Positions 19,744 through 29,101 of a stretch of DNA of 64,000 bases are shown piece after piece; position 1 is the stretch's first letter; each line of letters opens with the position of its first letter. The position numbers were made by a program, and so were the translations under genes. The DNA is from Streptomyces violaceusniger Tu 4113 (GTDB taxonomy: Bacteria > Actinomycetota > Actinomycetes > Streptomycetales > Streptomycetaceae): assembly GCF_000147815.2 (NCBI RefSeq), contig NC_015957.1, positions 992,001-1,056,000 on the forward strand, read 5' to 3'. The notes beneath the pieces were generated by a model. It made no database searches. It had not been told where the DNA came from and saw only the letters and a program-made list of their open reading frames with translations.

Positions 19744-20185
19744 GGTGGCGCGCTCCCTTCGCCGGTACGCGCCGGCACGTGTCCCTGATGTTCGTACGCG
19801 GGACTCCCGTACGCACGATTCTTGTACGACCCACGATTCCATGGCGGGACAGGCTGGAGGAAGAACGCATCCAGGCTGTCCAGAAGGCCCGGCTTGAGCC
19901 TGACGTGGCGGAAGGGTGCAGAATCTACCCCGAGTCCGGGTCAGCCTCAGGACTCACTCCCCTAGGGGATGCCCGCCCTGTACTCCTACTCCCGGTTCGT
20001 CCGGGCGGATGAGGAGCCTGTCGTCCCGGCTTCATAAGGTTGCTACGGGCTGCGCGACCGAGGGGGTGGGGCTAGCCCTACCGCTGAGAGGGAGTCCTTC
20101 CCCATCGCGGAGGTTCCCGGATCACGGCAATCTGGATGCCGTGGTCGGGGAGCGACATCGCCGATCAATTACTGAAGGAGAAAGA
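19744..20185. other. Gene-free spacer between divergent exporters
   Basis: 442 bp with no credible gene. It must carry the MFS promoter (left) and the ABC-FtsX promoter (right). Visible elements are CCCCTAGGGG near 19960 and a near-palindrome at 20065-20082. Confidence 0.6.
20065..20082. promoter_or_regulatory. Palindromic candidate operator upstream of ABC-FtsX operon
   Basis: GGTGGGGCTAGCCCTACC is an 18-bp palindrome, perfect except one G-T pair, centred on GCTAGC. It lies about 104 bp before the GTG start. Its length and symmetry suit a dimeric response regulator or repressor (inference). Confidence 0.45.
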
Positions 20186-20974
20186 GTGACAACGGCTGTA
20201 TCGATTCCCAGGACCGGGGGCAGCGGAGGACATACGGCCGTCGCCGCCCGTGCACGTCAGGTGGTCAAGGCGTATGGCTCGGGGGAGACCCGGGTGGTCG
20301 CGCTGGACCATGTGGACGTGGACATCGCCCGCGGGCAGTACACCGCGATCATGGGCCCGTCCGGCTCCGGCAAGTCGACCCTGATGCACTGCCTGGCCGG
20401 TCTGGACACCGTCAGCTCCGGGCAGATCTTCATCGACGAGACCGAGATCACCGGGCTGAAGGACAAGAAGCTCACCAAGCTGCGCCGGGACCGGATCGGC
20501 TTCATCTTCCAGGCGTTCAACCTGCTGCCGACGCTCAGCGCGATCGAGAACATCACGCTGCCGATGGACATCGCGGGCCGTAAGCCCGACCGGGCCTGGC
20601 TGGACCAGGTGGTGGAGACCGTGGGTCTGTCCGGCCGGCTCAAGCACCGTCCGAACCAGCTCTCCGGCGGTCAGCAGCAGCGCGTCGCGGTGGCCCGCGC
20701 CCTCGCCGCCCGTCCCGAGATCATCTTCGGTGACGAGCCGACCGGAAACCTGGACTCGCGGGCCAGTGCCGAGGTGCTGGGCTTCCTCAAGCGGTCGGTG
20801 GACGAGCTGGGCCAGACCATCGTGATGGTCACCCATGACCCGGTCGCCGCCTCCTACGCCAACCGTGTGCTGTACCTGGCCGACGGCCGGATCGTCGACG
20901 AGATGTACAACCCGACGGCCGATCTGGTCCTGGAGCGCATGAAGCACTTCGACGCGCGAGGACGGGTGTCATGA
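20186..20974 (+). CDS. ABC transporter ATP-binding protein (MacB/LolD type)
   Basis: 262 residues. Walker A GPSGSGKST, Q-loop FIFQAFNLLPTL, signature LSGGQQQR, Walker B IIFGDEPTGNLDS and the H-loop MVTHDP are all present. The AFNLLPTLSAIEN segment is typical of the MacB/FtsE/LolD class, which works with FtsX-fold permeases as a mechanotransmission pump rather than a channel. GTG at 20186 has GAAGGAG upstream; the longer open frame has no such site. The stop overlaps the permease ATG by four bases (ATGA). Confidence 0.95.
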   Translation: MTTAVSIPRTGGSGGHTAVAARARQVVKAYGSGETRVVALDHVDVDIARGQYTAIMGPSGSGKSTLMHCLAGLDTVSSGQIFIDETEITGLKDKKLTKLRRDRIGFIFQAFNLLPTLSAIENITLPMDIAGRKPDRAWLDQVVETVGLSGRLKHRPNQLSGGQQQRVAVARALAARPEIIFGDEPTGNLDSRASAEVLGFLKRSVDELGQTIVMVTHDPVAASYANRVLYLADGRIVDEMYNPTADLVLERMKHFDARGRVS

Positions 20975-23541
20975 CCGTTCTCAAGACCTCACTGCGCAAC
21001 TTCGTCGCCCACAAGGGGCGGATGGCGCTGTCCGCGATCGCCGTGCTGCTGTCGGTGGCGTTCGTCTGCGGCACGCTCGTCTTCACCGACACCACCAACG
21101 CCACGTTCGACAAGCTCTTCGCGAGCACCGCCTCCGATGTCACGGTCAGCCCCAAGGGCGCCAGCGACAACGACACCCGGCAGGGCCGGATCCGTTCGCT
21201 GCCCGGTTCTGAGCTGGCGCGGCTGAAGCAGGTGGACGGCGTCAAGTCGGTGATCGGCGACGCCACCAGCCAGTCGATCACCGCCGCCGACCGGAACGAC
21301 AACAGCATCGGCTCGGACTCCGGCGCCCCGACCATCGGCACCAACTGGGACCCGACCGAGACGCGCTCGGTCCAGGTCACCTCCGGTCACGCGCCGCGCG
21401 GCCCGACCGAGGTGATGGTCGACGCCGACACCGCGAAGAACAAGAAGCTGAAGCTGGGCGACGAGATGCGGATCATCGCCATCCCCGGCGAGTTCCGCGC
21501 GAAGATCGTCGGCATTGCCACGTTCCAGGTGACCAACCCCGGCGCCACGCTGGTCTTCATGGACACCGACACCGCGCAGCGCAAACTGCTCGGCGCTCCC
21601 GGGGTGTACTCCAGCTATCAGCTCACCGCCCAGCCGGGCGTCAGCCATGAGCAGCTCAAGAAGAGCGTGGTGGCCGACCTCGGCACCGCTGTGAAGGTGC
21701 AGACGAAGGCCGAGTCCAGCAAGGAGGCCGAGGACGGCATCGGCTCGTTCCTGGACGTCATGAAGTACGCGATGCTCGGCTTCGCCGGGATCGCCGTCCT
21801 GGTCGGCATCTTCCTGATCGTCAACACCTTCTCGATGCTGGTCGCCCAGCGCACCCGTGAGATCGGCCTGATGCGGGCCATCGGCTCCAGCCGGAAGCAG
21901 ATCAACCGGTCGGTGCTGATCGAGGCGCTGCTGCTGGGCATCGTCGGCTCGATCCTCGGTGTCCTCGGCGGGGTCGGCCTCGCGGTCGGCCTGATGAAGA
22001 TCATGGGCAGCGCGGGTCTGCATCTGAGCACCGACCAGCTCACGGTGAAGCCCACCACGCCCATCATCGGCATCGGCATCGGCGTCATCGTCACCGTCAT
22101 CGCGGCGTACATCCCCGCCCGCCGGGCCGGGAAGATCTCCCCGATGGCGGCCCTGCGCGACGCGGGCACCCCGGCGGACAGCAGGGCCGGCTGGATCCGC
22201 GGCGTGATCGGCACCCTCCTCACCGCGGGTGGCGCGGCGTCCCTGGTGGTCGCGGGGAACGCGGACAAGGCGGTCGACGGCTCGATGTTCCTGGGCGTCG
22301 GCGTGGTGCTGACGCTCATCGGCTTCATCGTCATCGGCCCGTTGCTGGCCGGTCTGGTGGTCCGCGCGCTGGCCACCGTCGTCCTGCGGATCTTCGGCCC
22401 GGTCGGCCGGCTGGCCGAGCGCAACGCGCTGCGCAACCCGCGGCGCACCGGCGCCACCGGCGCGGCCCTGATGATCGGCCTGGCGCTGGTCGCCTGTCTG
22501 TCGGTGGTGGGCTCCTCGATGGTCGCCTCGGCCACCGATGAGCTGGACAAGTCGGTGGGCGCGGACTTCATCATCCAGTCCGACATGGGCCAGCCGATCA
22601 CCGAGGGGATCGAGAAGTCGGTGCGCCAGGCCAAGGGCCTGAAGCACATCAGCGAGGCCAAGAACATCGACGGCGCCAAGGTCACCCTGCCGGACGGCAA
22701 GACGGTCACCAAGGACCTTTCGGCCGCCAGCCCGACGTACGCGGAGGACCTGCGCACCCCGGTGGTCGAGGGCGATCTGGCCGCCGCGTACGGCAAGGAC
22801 GCCATGTCGGTGCCGGAGGGCTTCGCCAAGGACCACAAGGTGAAGAAGGGCGACACCCTGACCGTCGCCTTCAAGGAGGGCCGGACCGCCAAGCTGACCG
22901 TCGCCGCGATCACCTCGGACGACGTCAGCCTCGACAAGGGCGCGCTGTACCTCAACATCGCCACCGTCGAGAACTATGTCCCCGCCAAGCTGATCCCGGC
23001 GGACGTCATGATCCTGGCGCAGGCCAAGGACGGCCAGGAGGACGCGGCGTACGCCTCCCTCAAGGCCCAGTTGCACCACTACCCGTCGGTGAAGGTGCGC
23101 GACCAGACCGATTACAAGCAGGAGGTCAAGGACCAGGTCGGTCAGCTCCTCAACCTGGTCTACGGTCTGCTGGCGCTGGCGATCATCGTCGCCGTCCTCG
23201 GTGTGGTGAACACCCTGGCCCTGTCGGTCGTCGAGCGGACCCGTGAGATCGGCCTGATGCGCGCCATCGGCCTCTCCCGCCGCCAGATGCGCCGCATGAT
23301 CCGGCTTGAGTCCGTGGTCATCGCGCTCTTCGGCGCGCTGCTGGGGCTGGGTCTTGGCATGGGCTGGGGAACCACGGCCCAGAAGCTGCTGGCGCTCGAG
23401 GGTCTGAAGACCCTGGAGATCCCGTGGCCGACGATCATCACGGTGTTCATCGGCTCGGCCGTGGTGGGTCTGATCGCGGCGCTGGTCCCGGCCTTCCGGG
23501 CGGCGCGGATGAATGTGCTGAACGCGATCGCCACGGAATAG
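20971..23541 (+). CDS. FtsX-like permease with two FtsX domains
   Basis: 856 residues. Layout: TM helix (about 16-38), extracytoplasmic MacB-PCD-like domain (about 40-250), three helices of the first FtsX domain (about 260-400, RTREIGLMRAIGSSRKQI), and a second half repeating the plan. The second half has a single helix near 500, an exterior domain, then RTREIGLMRAIGLSRRQM and three final helices. Each half ends in PARRAGKISPMAALRD- and PAFRAARMNVLNAIA-type segments typical of this family. It forms an exporter with the preceding ATPase. Substrate unknown; candidates are lipoproteins, peptides or antimicrobials. Confidence 0.93.
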   Translation: MTVLKTSLRNFVAHKGRMALSAIAVLLSVAFVCGTLVFTDTTNATFDKLFASTASDVTVSPKGASDNDTRQGRIRSLPGSELARLKQVDGVKSVIGDATSQSITAADRNDNSIGSDSGAPTIGTNWDPTETRSVQVTSGHAPRGPTEVMVDADTAKNKKLKLGDEMRIIAIPGEFRAKIVGIATFQVTNPGATLVFMDTDTAQRKLLGAPGVYSSYQLTAQPGVSHEQLKKSVVADLGTAVKVQTKAESSKEAEDGIGSFLDVMKYAMLGFAGIAVLVGIFLIVNTFSMLVAQRTREIGLMRAIGSSRKQINRSVLIEALLLGIVGSILGVLGGVGLAVGLMKIMGSAGLHLSTDQLTVKPTTPIIGIGIGVIVTVIAAYIPARRAGKISPMAALRDAGTPADSRAGWIRGVIGTLLTAGGAASLVVAGNADKAVDGSMFLGVGVVLTLIGFIVIGPLLAGLVVRALATVVLRIFGPVGRLAERNALRNPRRTGATGAALMIGLALVACLSVVGSSMVASATDELDKSVGADFIIQSDMGQPITEGIEKSVRQAKGLKHISEAKNIDGAKVTLPDGKTVTKDLSAASPTYAEDLRTPVVEGDLAAAYGKDAMSVPEGFAKDHKVKKGDTLTVAFKEGRTAKLTVAAITSDDVSLDKGALYLNIATVENYVPAKLIPADVMILAQAKDGQEDAAYASLKAQLHHYPSVKVRDQTDYKQEVKDQVGQLLNLVYGLLALAIIVAVLGVVNTLALSVVERTREIGLMRAIGLSRRQMRRMIRLESVVIALFGALLGLGLGMGWGTTAQKLLALEGLKTLEIPWPTIITVFIGSAVVGLIAALVPAFRAARMNVLNAIATE

Positions 23542-23601
23542 CCAGAGCCAACGGGGGAAATGAGGCCCGCTGCCCTTCCATGGGGGAGGGGCAGAAGGCC
23601 G

Positions 23602-23645
23602 ACCGGCCCGGTGTGCGACGGGGGAGCGCACCGGGCCGGTTTTTC
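23602..23645 (+). terminator. Intrinsic terminator of ABC-FtsX operon
   Basis: ACCGGCCCGGTG pairs with CACCGGGCCGGT and is followed by TTTTTC, a rare T-tract terminator in this window. A second partial copy of the arm (CACCGGGCCGG) follows directly. Confidence 0.9.
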
Positions 23646-23715
23646 CTGTGCACCGGGCCGGACCGCTCGGGTGCTCCGGGCGTTTGACTTCGAGTGCGCT
23701 CCAACTCCTAGCGTG

Positions 23716-23741
23716 ATCGTCACGACCAATCGTCACGACCA
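23716..23741. promoter_or_regulatory. Perfect 13-bp tandem repeat upstream of aldo/keto reductase
   Basis: ATCGTCACGACCA occurs twice back to back, ending 15 bases before the ATG. Position and exactness suggest a regulator-binding site or leader duplication; no consensus recognised. Confidence 0.45.
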
Positions 23742-23756
23742 CGAGGGAGGTACCCG

Positions 23757-24743
<987 letters not shown>

Positions 24744-24850
24744 CCGCCACGGTGGTTCAGCGGGCATGAAGGTCGATCGGCGGGCGACCGATGAGTTCCG
24801 CGGTGCCCCGGGGTCTCAGGTGGTGAACGCATCACCCCAAGGGAGATCAC

Positions 24851-25249
24851 ATGACCGAGACCGCGAAAGGCACCCGGCTCGCCGAGGTGGGCCGGGTGGC
24901 CGTCACCGTCGCCGATCAGGACCGGGCGCTGGACTTCTATGTGGGCACGCTCGGCTTCGAGAAGCGTGCCGACACCCCCTTCGGCGACGGTCACCGCTGG
25001 ATCGAGGTGGGCCCGGCCGGCGCCCCGACCGGGATCGCGCTCGTCCTGCCGCGCGAGGGCGGCCAGGGGCCGGGTTACGAGACCGGCATCATCCTCACCT
25101 CGCAGGACATCGACGCCGACCACGCGACGCTGCGCTCGCGCGGCGTCGACACCGACCCGGAGGTCCAGCGCTGGGGCGCCCCGGTGCCGCCGATGTTCAG
25201 CTTCCGGGACGGGGACGGCAACGCACTGATGGTCGTCGAGAACGGCTGA
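24851..25249 (+). CDS. VOC family (glyoxalase/bleomycin-resistance fold) protein
   Basis: 132 residues forming one VOC module: VGRVAVTVADQDRALDFYVGTLGFEKRADTPFG .. WIEVGPAG .. GIILTSQDIDA .. FSFRDGDGNALMVVENG. VOC proteins use paired beta-alpha-beta-beta-beta units for metal-dependent isomerase, dioxygenase or drug-binding roles; this sequence does not fix which. ATG at 24851 has AAGGGAG upstream. It sits between the aldo/keto reductase and a convergent DNA glycosylase. Confidence 0.88.
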   Translation: MTETAKGTRLAEVGRVAVTVADQDRALDFYVGTLGFEKRADTPFGDGHRWIEVGPAGAPTGIALVLPREGGQGPGYETGIILTSQDIDADHATLRSRGVDTDPEVQRWGAPVPPMFSFRDGDGNALMVVENG

Positions 25250-25263
25250 CCGCACCCGGCCGG

Positions 25264-25345
25264 GAGCCGGTGGAAGAGCCGGTGTCGAGAGCCGGTGGAA
25301 GAGCCGGTGGAAGAGCCGGTCCGCGACGGGGGCGGACCGGCTCTT
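25264..25345. terminator. Repeat-built bidirectional terminator
   Basis: GAGCCGGTGGAA-type units recur from 25264, then AAGAGCCGGTCCGC (25311-25324) pairs perfectly with 25332-25345 around a seven-base loop. It serves the convergent VOC and glycosylase genes. The repeat units duplicate one arm of the stem. Confidence 0.8.
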
Positions 25346-25358
25346 CTGTTCCGTGCGG

Positions 25359-26366
25359 CTACGACACGTGGCGGCCGATGCGCTCGGCACGGGCGCGCAG
25401 CAGGAGCGCGATCCAACTGCGGTAGGGCCGCCAGCCGTCGGCGATCCCGGCCAGCCGGCCGATGTCGCCGGAGGCGGTCTCGTCGAGGCCGTACGCGGTG
25501 GCGATGGCCGCGTGCAGTCGCCGTTCGTGGCGCGGGAAGACATCGGGGTGCCCGGCGCCGCGGATGAGGATGAGCTCGGCGGAGAACGGGCCGATGCCGG
25601 GAAGGGTGCGCAGCGCCGTAAGGGCGTCGTCCGCCGGCATCGCGCGCAGCCGTGCGGCGTCGAGTTCACCCGCGTCGGCCGCCTCCGCCAGCGCGTGCAG
25701 CCGCTCGATCTTCACCTCGGTCAGGCCGGGGATCCGGTTGATCGCGCGCAGCGCCGGCGGGGTGGGGAAGGCGTGCAGGGTCCGGCCCGCGACCTGGACC
25801 CGCCGTCCGTACCGCTCGGCGAGGCGGGCCTTGATGGCGGCGGCCTGGGTCATCCGGATGCGGTGGCCGATGACCGCCCACACGGCGGCTTCGTAGGGGG
25901 AGTGGAAGCACACCGGCCGAAGGCCCGGAAATTCCGCCATGAGCCCGGCCACCACGGGGTCGGCGGCGGCGAGTTCGGGAAAGCCGCTTCCGTCGACGTC
26001 GAGCGAGAGGATGCGCGCGAGCTGGGCCCGGACGGCCGCGTCGGGCCAGGACGGCTCCCCGGCGGATAGGGGCCCCGGCCCGGCGGCCCCGGCGGACACG
26101 GGGTCCGCCGGAGAGCCGTCCAGGTCGCCGTCCGGTACGCCGGGATACACGGTGAACTCGGCCCGTACCCCGCCCGCTTCACCATCCGCCGTCTCCTCCT
26201 GCCGCACCGCGGCGGCCACCGTCGAGTGGCCGTCGTCGGCGGGAAAGGCCAGGCGGAGCACCTCGTCCGCCGTGCCGGAATAGCTCGCGGGGGTGAAGCC
26301 CGCCAGGAAGCGGACGCTCGCCGCCAGCGAGAAGGGACCGGCCGGGGTGAGGGAGACGGCGGTCAC
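25359..26366 (-). CDS. AlkA-like DNA-3-methyladenine glycosylase (HhH-GPD)
   Basis: 335 residues. N-terminal TBP-like domain (about 1-135), then the HhH-GPD helical domain with VWAVIGHRIRMTQAAAIKARL and the helix-hairpin-helix LPGIGPFSAELILIRGAG. Family role: excision of alkylated bases. In E. coli AlkA the catalytic Asp lies in VFLPDD; here the aligned segment reads VFPRHE, giving Glu or His at that place, so chemistry or substrate may differ. GTG at 26366 is chosen because GGAGG precedes it. It starts two bases after the stop of the upstream VOC gene, so the two form one operon. Confidence 0.85.
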   Translation of the reverse strand: MTAVSLTPAGPFSLAASVRFLAGFTPASYSGTADEVLRLAFPADDGHSTVAAAVRQEETADGEAGGVRAEFTVYPGVPDGDLDGSPADPVSAGAAGPGPLSAGEPSWPDAAVRAQLARILSLDVDGSGFPELAAADPVVAGLMAEFPGLRPVCFHSPYEAAVWAVIGHRIRMTQAAAIKARLAERYGRRVQVAGRTLHAFPTPPALRAINRIPGLTEVKIERLHALAEAADAGELDAARLRAMPADDALTALRTLPGIGPFSAELILIRGAGHPDVFPRHERRLHAAIATAYGLDETASGDIGRLAGIADGWRPYRSWIALLLRARAERIGRHVS

Positions 26367-26368
26367 GA

Positions 26369-26740
26369 TCAGCCTCCGTGCGCGGTGATGGCGTAGCCCT
26401 CGGGGCCGATGAAGGTGAACGTGCGGCCGAAGGGGCTGTCCTGCGGCGGGGCGACGATGGGCACCCCGGCGTCGGCGAGCTGGTCGTGCAGCGCCTGGGC
26501 GTCCGTGGTGCGGAACCACAGGGCCACGCCGAGGCCGGGCCGTGCGACGTCGTCGAGCTCCACGCCCGGCAGCGGCTCGCGGACGGCGAACGGGATCGGC
26601 TCGGTGGTGAACACCACGGCACCGGGAGGCGAGGCCGGTGCCCGGCGCAGTCCGAGGTGCTTTTCGCAGAAGGCGGCCGCCGCCTCGACATCGCGTACCT
26701 GCAGGGCGATGAAGTCGGGGCCGTCAAGGGTGGCGGTCAT
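26369..26740 (-). CDS. VOC family protein, MarR-linked
   Basis: 123 residues, one VOC module (FIALQVRDVEAAAAFCEKHLGL .. PGLGVALWFRTTDAQALHDQLADAG .. FGRTFTFIGPEGYAITAHG). Function by sequence alone is open: glyoxalase-like detoxification or drug binding. It is transcribed divergently from the marR gene with a perfect operator in the spacer, and is followed by the glycosylase. A regulated stress-response unit is likely (inference). ATG at 26740 is preceded by GGGGAGGA. Confidence 0.88.
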   Translation of the reverse strand: MTATLDGPDFIALQVRDVEAAAAFCEKHLGLRRAPASPPGAVVFTTEPIPFAVREPLPGVELDDVARPGLGVALWFRTTDAQALHDQLADAGVPIVAPPQDSPFGRTFTFIGPEGYAITAHGG

Positions 26741-26761
26741 GGGTCCTCCCCAGGTTGTTTG

Positions 26762-26825
26762 ATGTCAGGACTCTGACATTCCCGGACTGTACGCACACCC
26801 CCTCCCTATGTCAAAATCCTGACAT
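26762..26825. promoter_or_regulatory. Two identical MarR-type operators
   Basis: ATGTCA-N6-TGACAT occurs exactly at 26762-26779 and again at 26808-26825, 46 bp apart. The first covers the promoter side of the VOC gene. The second overlaps the ATG of marR (26824). Spacing and symmetry fit a MarR dimer repressing both directions. Confidence 0.8.
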
Positions 26826-27285
26826 GGAAGACCGGACTCCCGTGACCCCGCCGCACCCCGCTCACGACGTCACCGAACATGTGGGATACCGCCTCAAGCG
26901 CGCCGCCGCGGCGCTGCGCGGCGCCATGGACAAGGCGCTGCGCGAACGCGGTCTGACGGTGCCGCAGTACGCCTGCCTGGAACTCCTCGACCAGCGGCCC
27001 GGCCTGTCCAACGCCGAACTCGCCCGCGGCACCTTCGTCACCCGGCAGTCCATGAACGTCGTCCTGCGCGGCCTCCAGGACGCGGACCTGATCTCCCGGC
27101 CCGCCACCACCGACCACGGCCGCGCCCTGCCCGCCCACCTCACCGAGGCCGGCCGCGAACGGCTCGACGCGGCCCGGTCCGCCGTCTACGCCATCGAGCG
27201 GACGATGGTCGAGGCCTTCCCGCAACGGCGCCTGGCCGCCCTGCTCGCCGACCTCGACCGCATGGCAAAAGCCCTCGGCGGCTGA
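26824..27285 (+). CDS. MarR family transcriptional regulator
   Basis: 153 residues with the winged-helix plan: VGYRLKRAAAALRGAMDKALRERGLTVPQYACLELL, recognition region LSNAELARGTFVTRQSMNVVLRGLQDADLI, wing SRPATTDHGRALPAHLTEAGRERL. ATG at 26824 is used; the frame is open 69 bases upstream but that would cover both operators. It probably represses itself and the divergent VOC-glycosylase operon until a ligand or oxidant releases it (inference from the operators). Confidence 0.92.
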   Translation: MEDRTPVTPPHPAHDVTEHVGYRLKRAAAALRGAMDKALRERGLTVPQYACLELLDQRPGLSNAELARGTFVTRQSMNVVLRGLQDADLISRPATTDHGRALPAHLTEAGRERLDAARSAVYAIERTMVEAFPQRRLAALLADLDRMAKALGG

Positions 27286-27292
27286 GTCCGCA

Positions 27293-27589
27293 TCAGTCGC
27301 GGGGGAGCAGGGTGCCCAGGGGGCCGAGGTCCAGGTTGAGGTCCTCCGGCGTCAGTCCGTGCTGGTCGCACAGCTCCGCCATGCGCTGGTCGAGCAGCAT
27401 CAGCGTGGTGCCGATGCGCTCGATCTGACCGTCGGTGAGGCCGCCCACGTCGATGCGGCGGATGGCCTGGCGCTCCATCAGTTGGCGGAGGAGTTCGACG
27501 ACCGTCAGCACGAGGGCCACCAGGTCGCGGCCGACCGAGTCGCGGTCGATGTCGAGGTGGGTGGGGGTCGGGGGCGTCGGGGGGCTCAT
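27293..27589 (-). CDS. gvpK: Gas vesicle protein GvpK
   Basis: 98 residues matching the GvpK core: LDIDRDSVGRDLVALVLTVVELLRQLMERQAIRRID, then LTDGQIERIGTTLMLLDQRM and LTPEDLNLDLGPLG. GvpK is an accessory protein needed for gas vesicle assembly. It is the last gene of the operon. Its ATG overlaps the stop of the preceding gvpS by four bases, and its stop lies seven bases from the convergent marR stop. Confidence 0.93.
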   Translation of the reverse strand: MSPPTPPTPTHLDIDRDSVGRDLVALVLTVVELLRQLMERQAIRRIDVGGLTDGQIERIGTTLMLLDQRMAELCDQHGLTPEDLNLDLGPLGTLLPRD

Positions 27590-27882
27590 AGCGGGCCGCT
27601 GTCGGTCCACGGGGCCGGGACCCGTTCGTTGACCGAGGAGAGCAGGGCGTGCAGGGAGAGGCGGACGAGGGGGACCTCGGCGATCGCGATGACCAGATCG
27701 CCGGTGACGACGACGCCGGTGGCGAGCACCCGGTCGAGGAGGTCCACCAGGGGGACGCCGAGCGGTCCGAGGGCCTCGGCGGGGGTGGTGCCCCATGCGG
27801 GGGCCTCTTTGCGGGCGATGTCGGCGGGGGCCGCTTCCCATGCCGCTTTGGCCGGGGCGGCGTCCCAGGCGGCCCTGGTCAT
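27586..27882 (-). CDS. gvpS: GvpA-fold gas vesicle protein, GvpS-like
   Basis: 98 residues. After a Trp/Ala-Pro-rich N-terminal extension (repeated AAW-AAP), it carries the GvpA-type core VPLVDLLDRVLATGVVVTGDLVIAIAEVPLVRLSLHALLSSV. Known: minor GvpA paralogues (GvpS, J, M) nucleate or cap the shell. The name gvpS rests on position between gvpL and gvpK. ATGA overlaps exist on both sides. Confidence 0.85.
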   Translation of the reverse strand: MTRAAWDAAPAKAAWEAAPADIARKEAPAWGTTPAEALGPLGVPLVDLLDRVLATGVVVTGDLVIAIAEVPLVRLSLHALLSSVNERVPAPWTDSGPL

Positions 27883-28733
27883 GGGCACATCCCTCCGTTG
27901 GTGCGTCTCGCGTCGGCGGTCCCTCCGCCGGTGAGTCCCCCGTCGATTCCTCCGTCGGCGAAGGAGTAGGGCGCCCATGGCCCGGAGAGCTCGATCTGGA
28001 CGTCCGTCTCGTCGCGGCGCAACGACGCGAGGGCGGCGCGCAGTTCGCGCTCCCGGCCCAGGTCGAGGAGGTAGGCCGCGTTCAGCACATGGGTACGGTG
28101 CTTCCCGGTCACCTCGACGCCGTGCGGGCGCAGCCGGCGCGCGGCCACGGCGAGGCTCCGGACGGCGATGTCCACCCGCTCGGCGGCCCGCAGCGTCACG
28201 GTGTGGTGCTGTTCGCGGCTCCGCTGCCGGGTGCGGACGCGGTCCAGATAGGCCCGGCCGCCGGCGGGGCCGGGTGCCGGTCCGTCCGCCGGGGCGGCTT
28301 CCGGGGCGGGCGGCGGGCCCGTCTGGGCGTAGACCTTGACGCCCCATTCGGCCCGGCCCGTGATCCGGTCCAGCGCGGTCAGGAGGGAGGTCTCCCGCTC
28401 GCCCAGGGCCTCGCGCGCCCGGTTGTCGTCGAGATAGAGGGTGGCCAGCGGCAGCGGAACGGTGGGGGCCAGTGCCGACGCCGCCGTGATCACCGTGTGG
28501 TGGGCGCGGGCGCAGCGCTCCAGCTCATCGCGGTCGGACAGCCGCCGCCGCAGCGCCTCCTCCTCGAACCCGGCCGCGGGCACGTCCTGGACCACGGCGG
28601 TGAGCGGGCCCGCCGCGAACGTACGGACGGGGGCGCCGGTGCCGAGCCCGGGGAGCGCGGCCAACGCCGTGAGGGCGCCGCCGCGGCAGACCGCGAAGGC
28701 GTAGGTGAGGGTGGGGGCCTCGGGCGGGGTCAT
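27879..28733 (-). CDS. gvpL: Gas vesicle protein GvpL/GvpF family
   Basis: 284 residues: LTYAFAVCRGG at the start, LPLPLATLYLDDNRAREALGERETSLLTALDRITGRAEWGVKVYA in the middle, HVLNAAYLLDLGRERELRAAL and LSGPWAPYSFAD near the end, the GvpL/F pattern. A Pro/Ala insert (about 148-168) and a Gly-rich C-terminal tail are extra. Known: GvpL/F proteins are minor shell or chaperone components contacting GvpA. Coupled to gvpJ by ATGA. Confidence 0.9.
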   Translation of the reverse strand: MTPPEAPTLTYAFAVCRGGALTALAALPGLGTGAPVRTFAAGPLTAVVQDVPAAGFEEEALRRRLSDRDELERCARAHHTVITAASALAPTVPLPLATLYLDDNRAREALGERETSLLTALDRITGRAEWGVKVYAQTGPPPAPEAAPADGPAPGPAGGRAYLDRVRTRQRSREQHHTVTLRAAERVDIAVRSLAVAARRLRPHGVEVTGKHRTHVLNAAYLLDLGRERELRAALASLRRDETDVQIELSGPWAPYSFADGGIDGGLTGGGTADARRTNGGMCP

Positions 28734-29101
28734 GTGCCCGCGCCCTTCTCGCCGGCGGTGGCGCCGACCGCGCTCAGCTCATCGGAGTCCATGCGCGATT
28801 CCAGGGCGTGGAGCCGTTCGCGCAGTTCCGCGTTCTCCTGGGCGAGGGCGTCCTTCGCGGCGCGCGAGGAGAGGGCGGGATCGGTTTCCCACCAGTCGAT
28901 CCCGGCCTTGCGGGCGGTGTCCACGGAGGAGATGAACAACCGCAGCCGGATGGTGAGCAGTTCGATGTCCAGCAGGTCGATCTTGATGTCTCCGGCGATC
29001 ACGATGCCCTTGTCCAGGACGCGCTCCAGGATCTCGGCGAGGTCGGAGGAGGGCGGGCCGGTGGTCGGGGGAGGGGTGCACGCGAGGTCGCGTTCAGTCA
29101 T
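28730..29101 (-). CDS. gvpJ: GvpA-fold gas vesicle protein GvpJ
   Basis: 123 residues. The GvpA core DLAEILERVLDKGIVIAGDIKIDLLDIELLTIRLRLFISSVDTA occupies residues about 20-63. WWETDPAL and a coiled-coil tail (LAQENAELRERLHALESRM) are the usual GvpJ features. Its first eight bases overlap the 3' end of gvpG. Confidence 0.92.
   Translation of the reverse strand: MTERDLACTPPPTTGPPSSDLAEILERVLDKGIVIAGDIKIDLLDIELLTIRLRLFISSVDTARKAGIDWWETDPALSSRAAKDALAQENAELRERLHALESRMDSDELSAVGATAGEKGAGT

Noticed and set aside
20081..20150. TPP-riboswitch-like words CTGAGA and CTGGATGCC before the ABC operon
   Set aside because: The flanking stems and the GAACCTGA core are missing, and the gene is not a thiamine gene.
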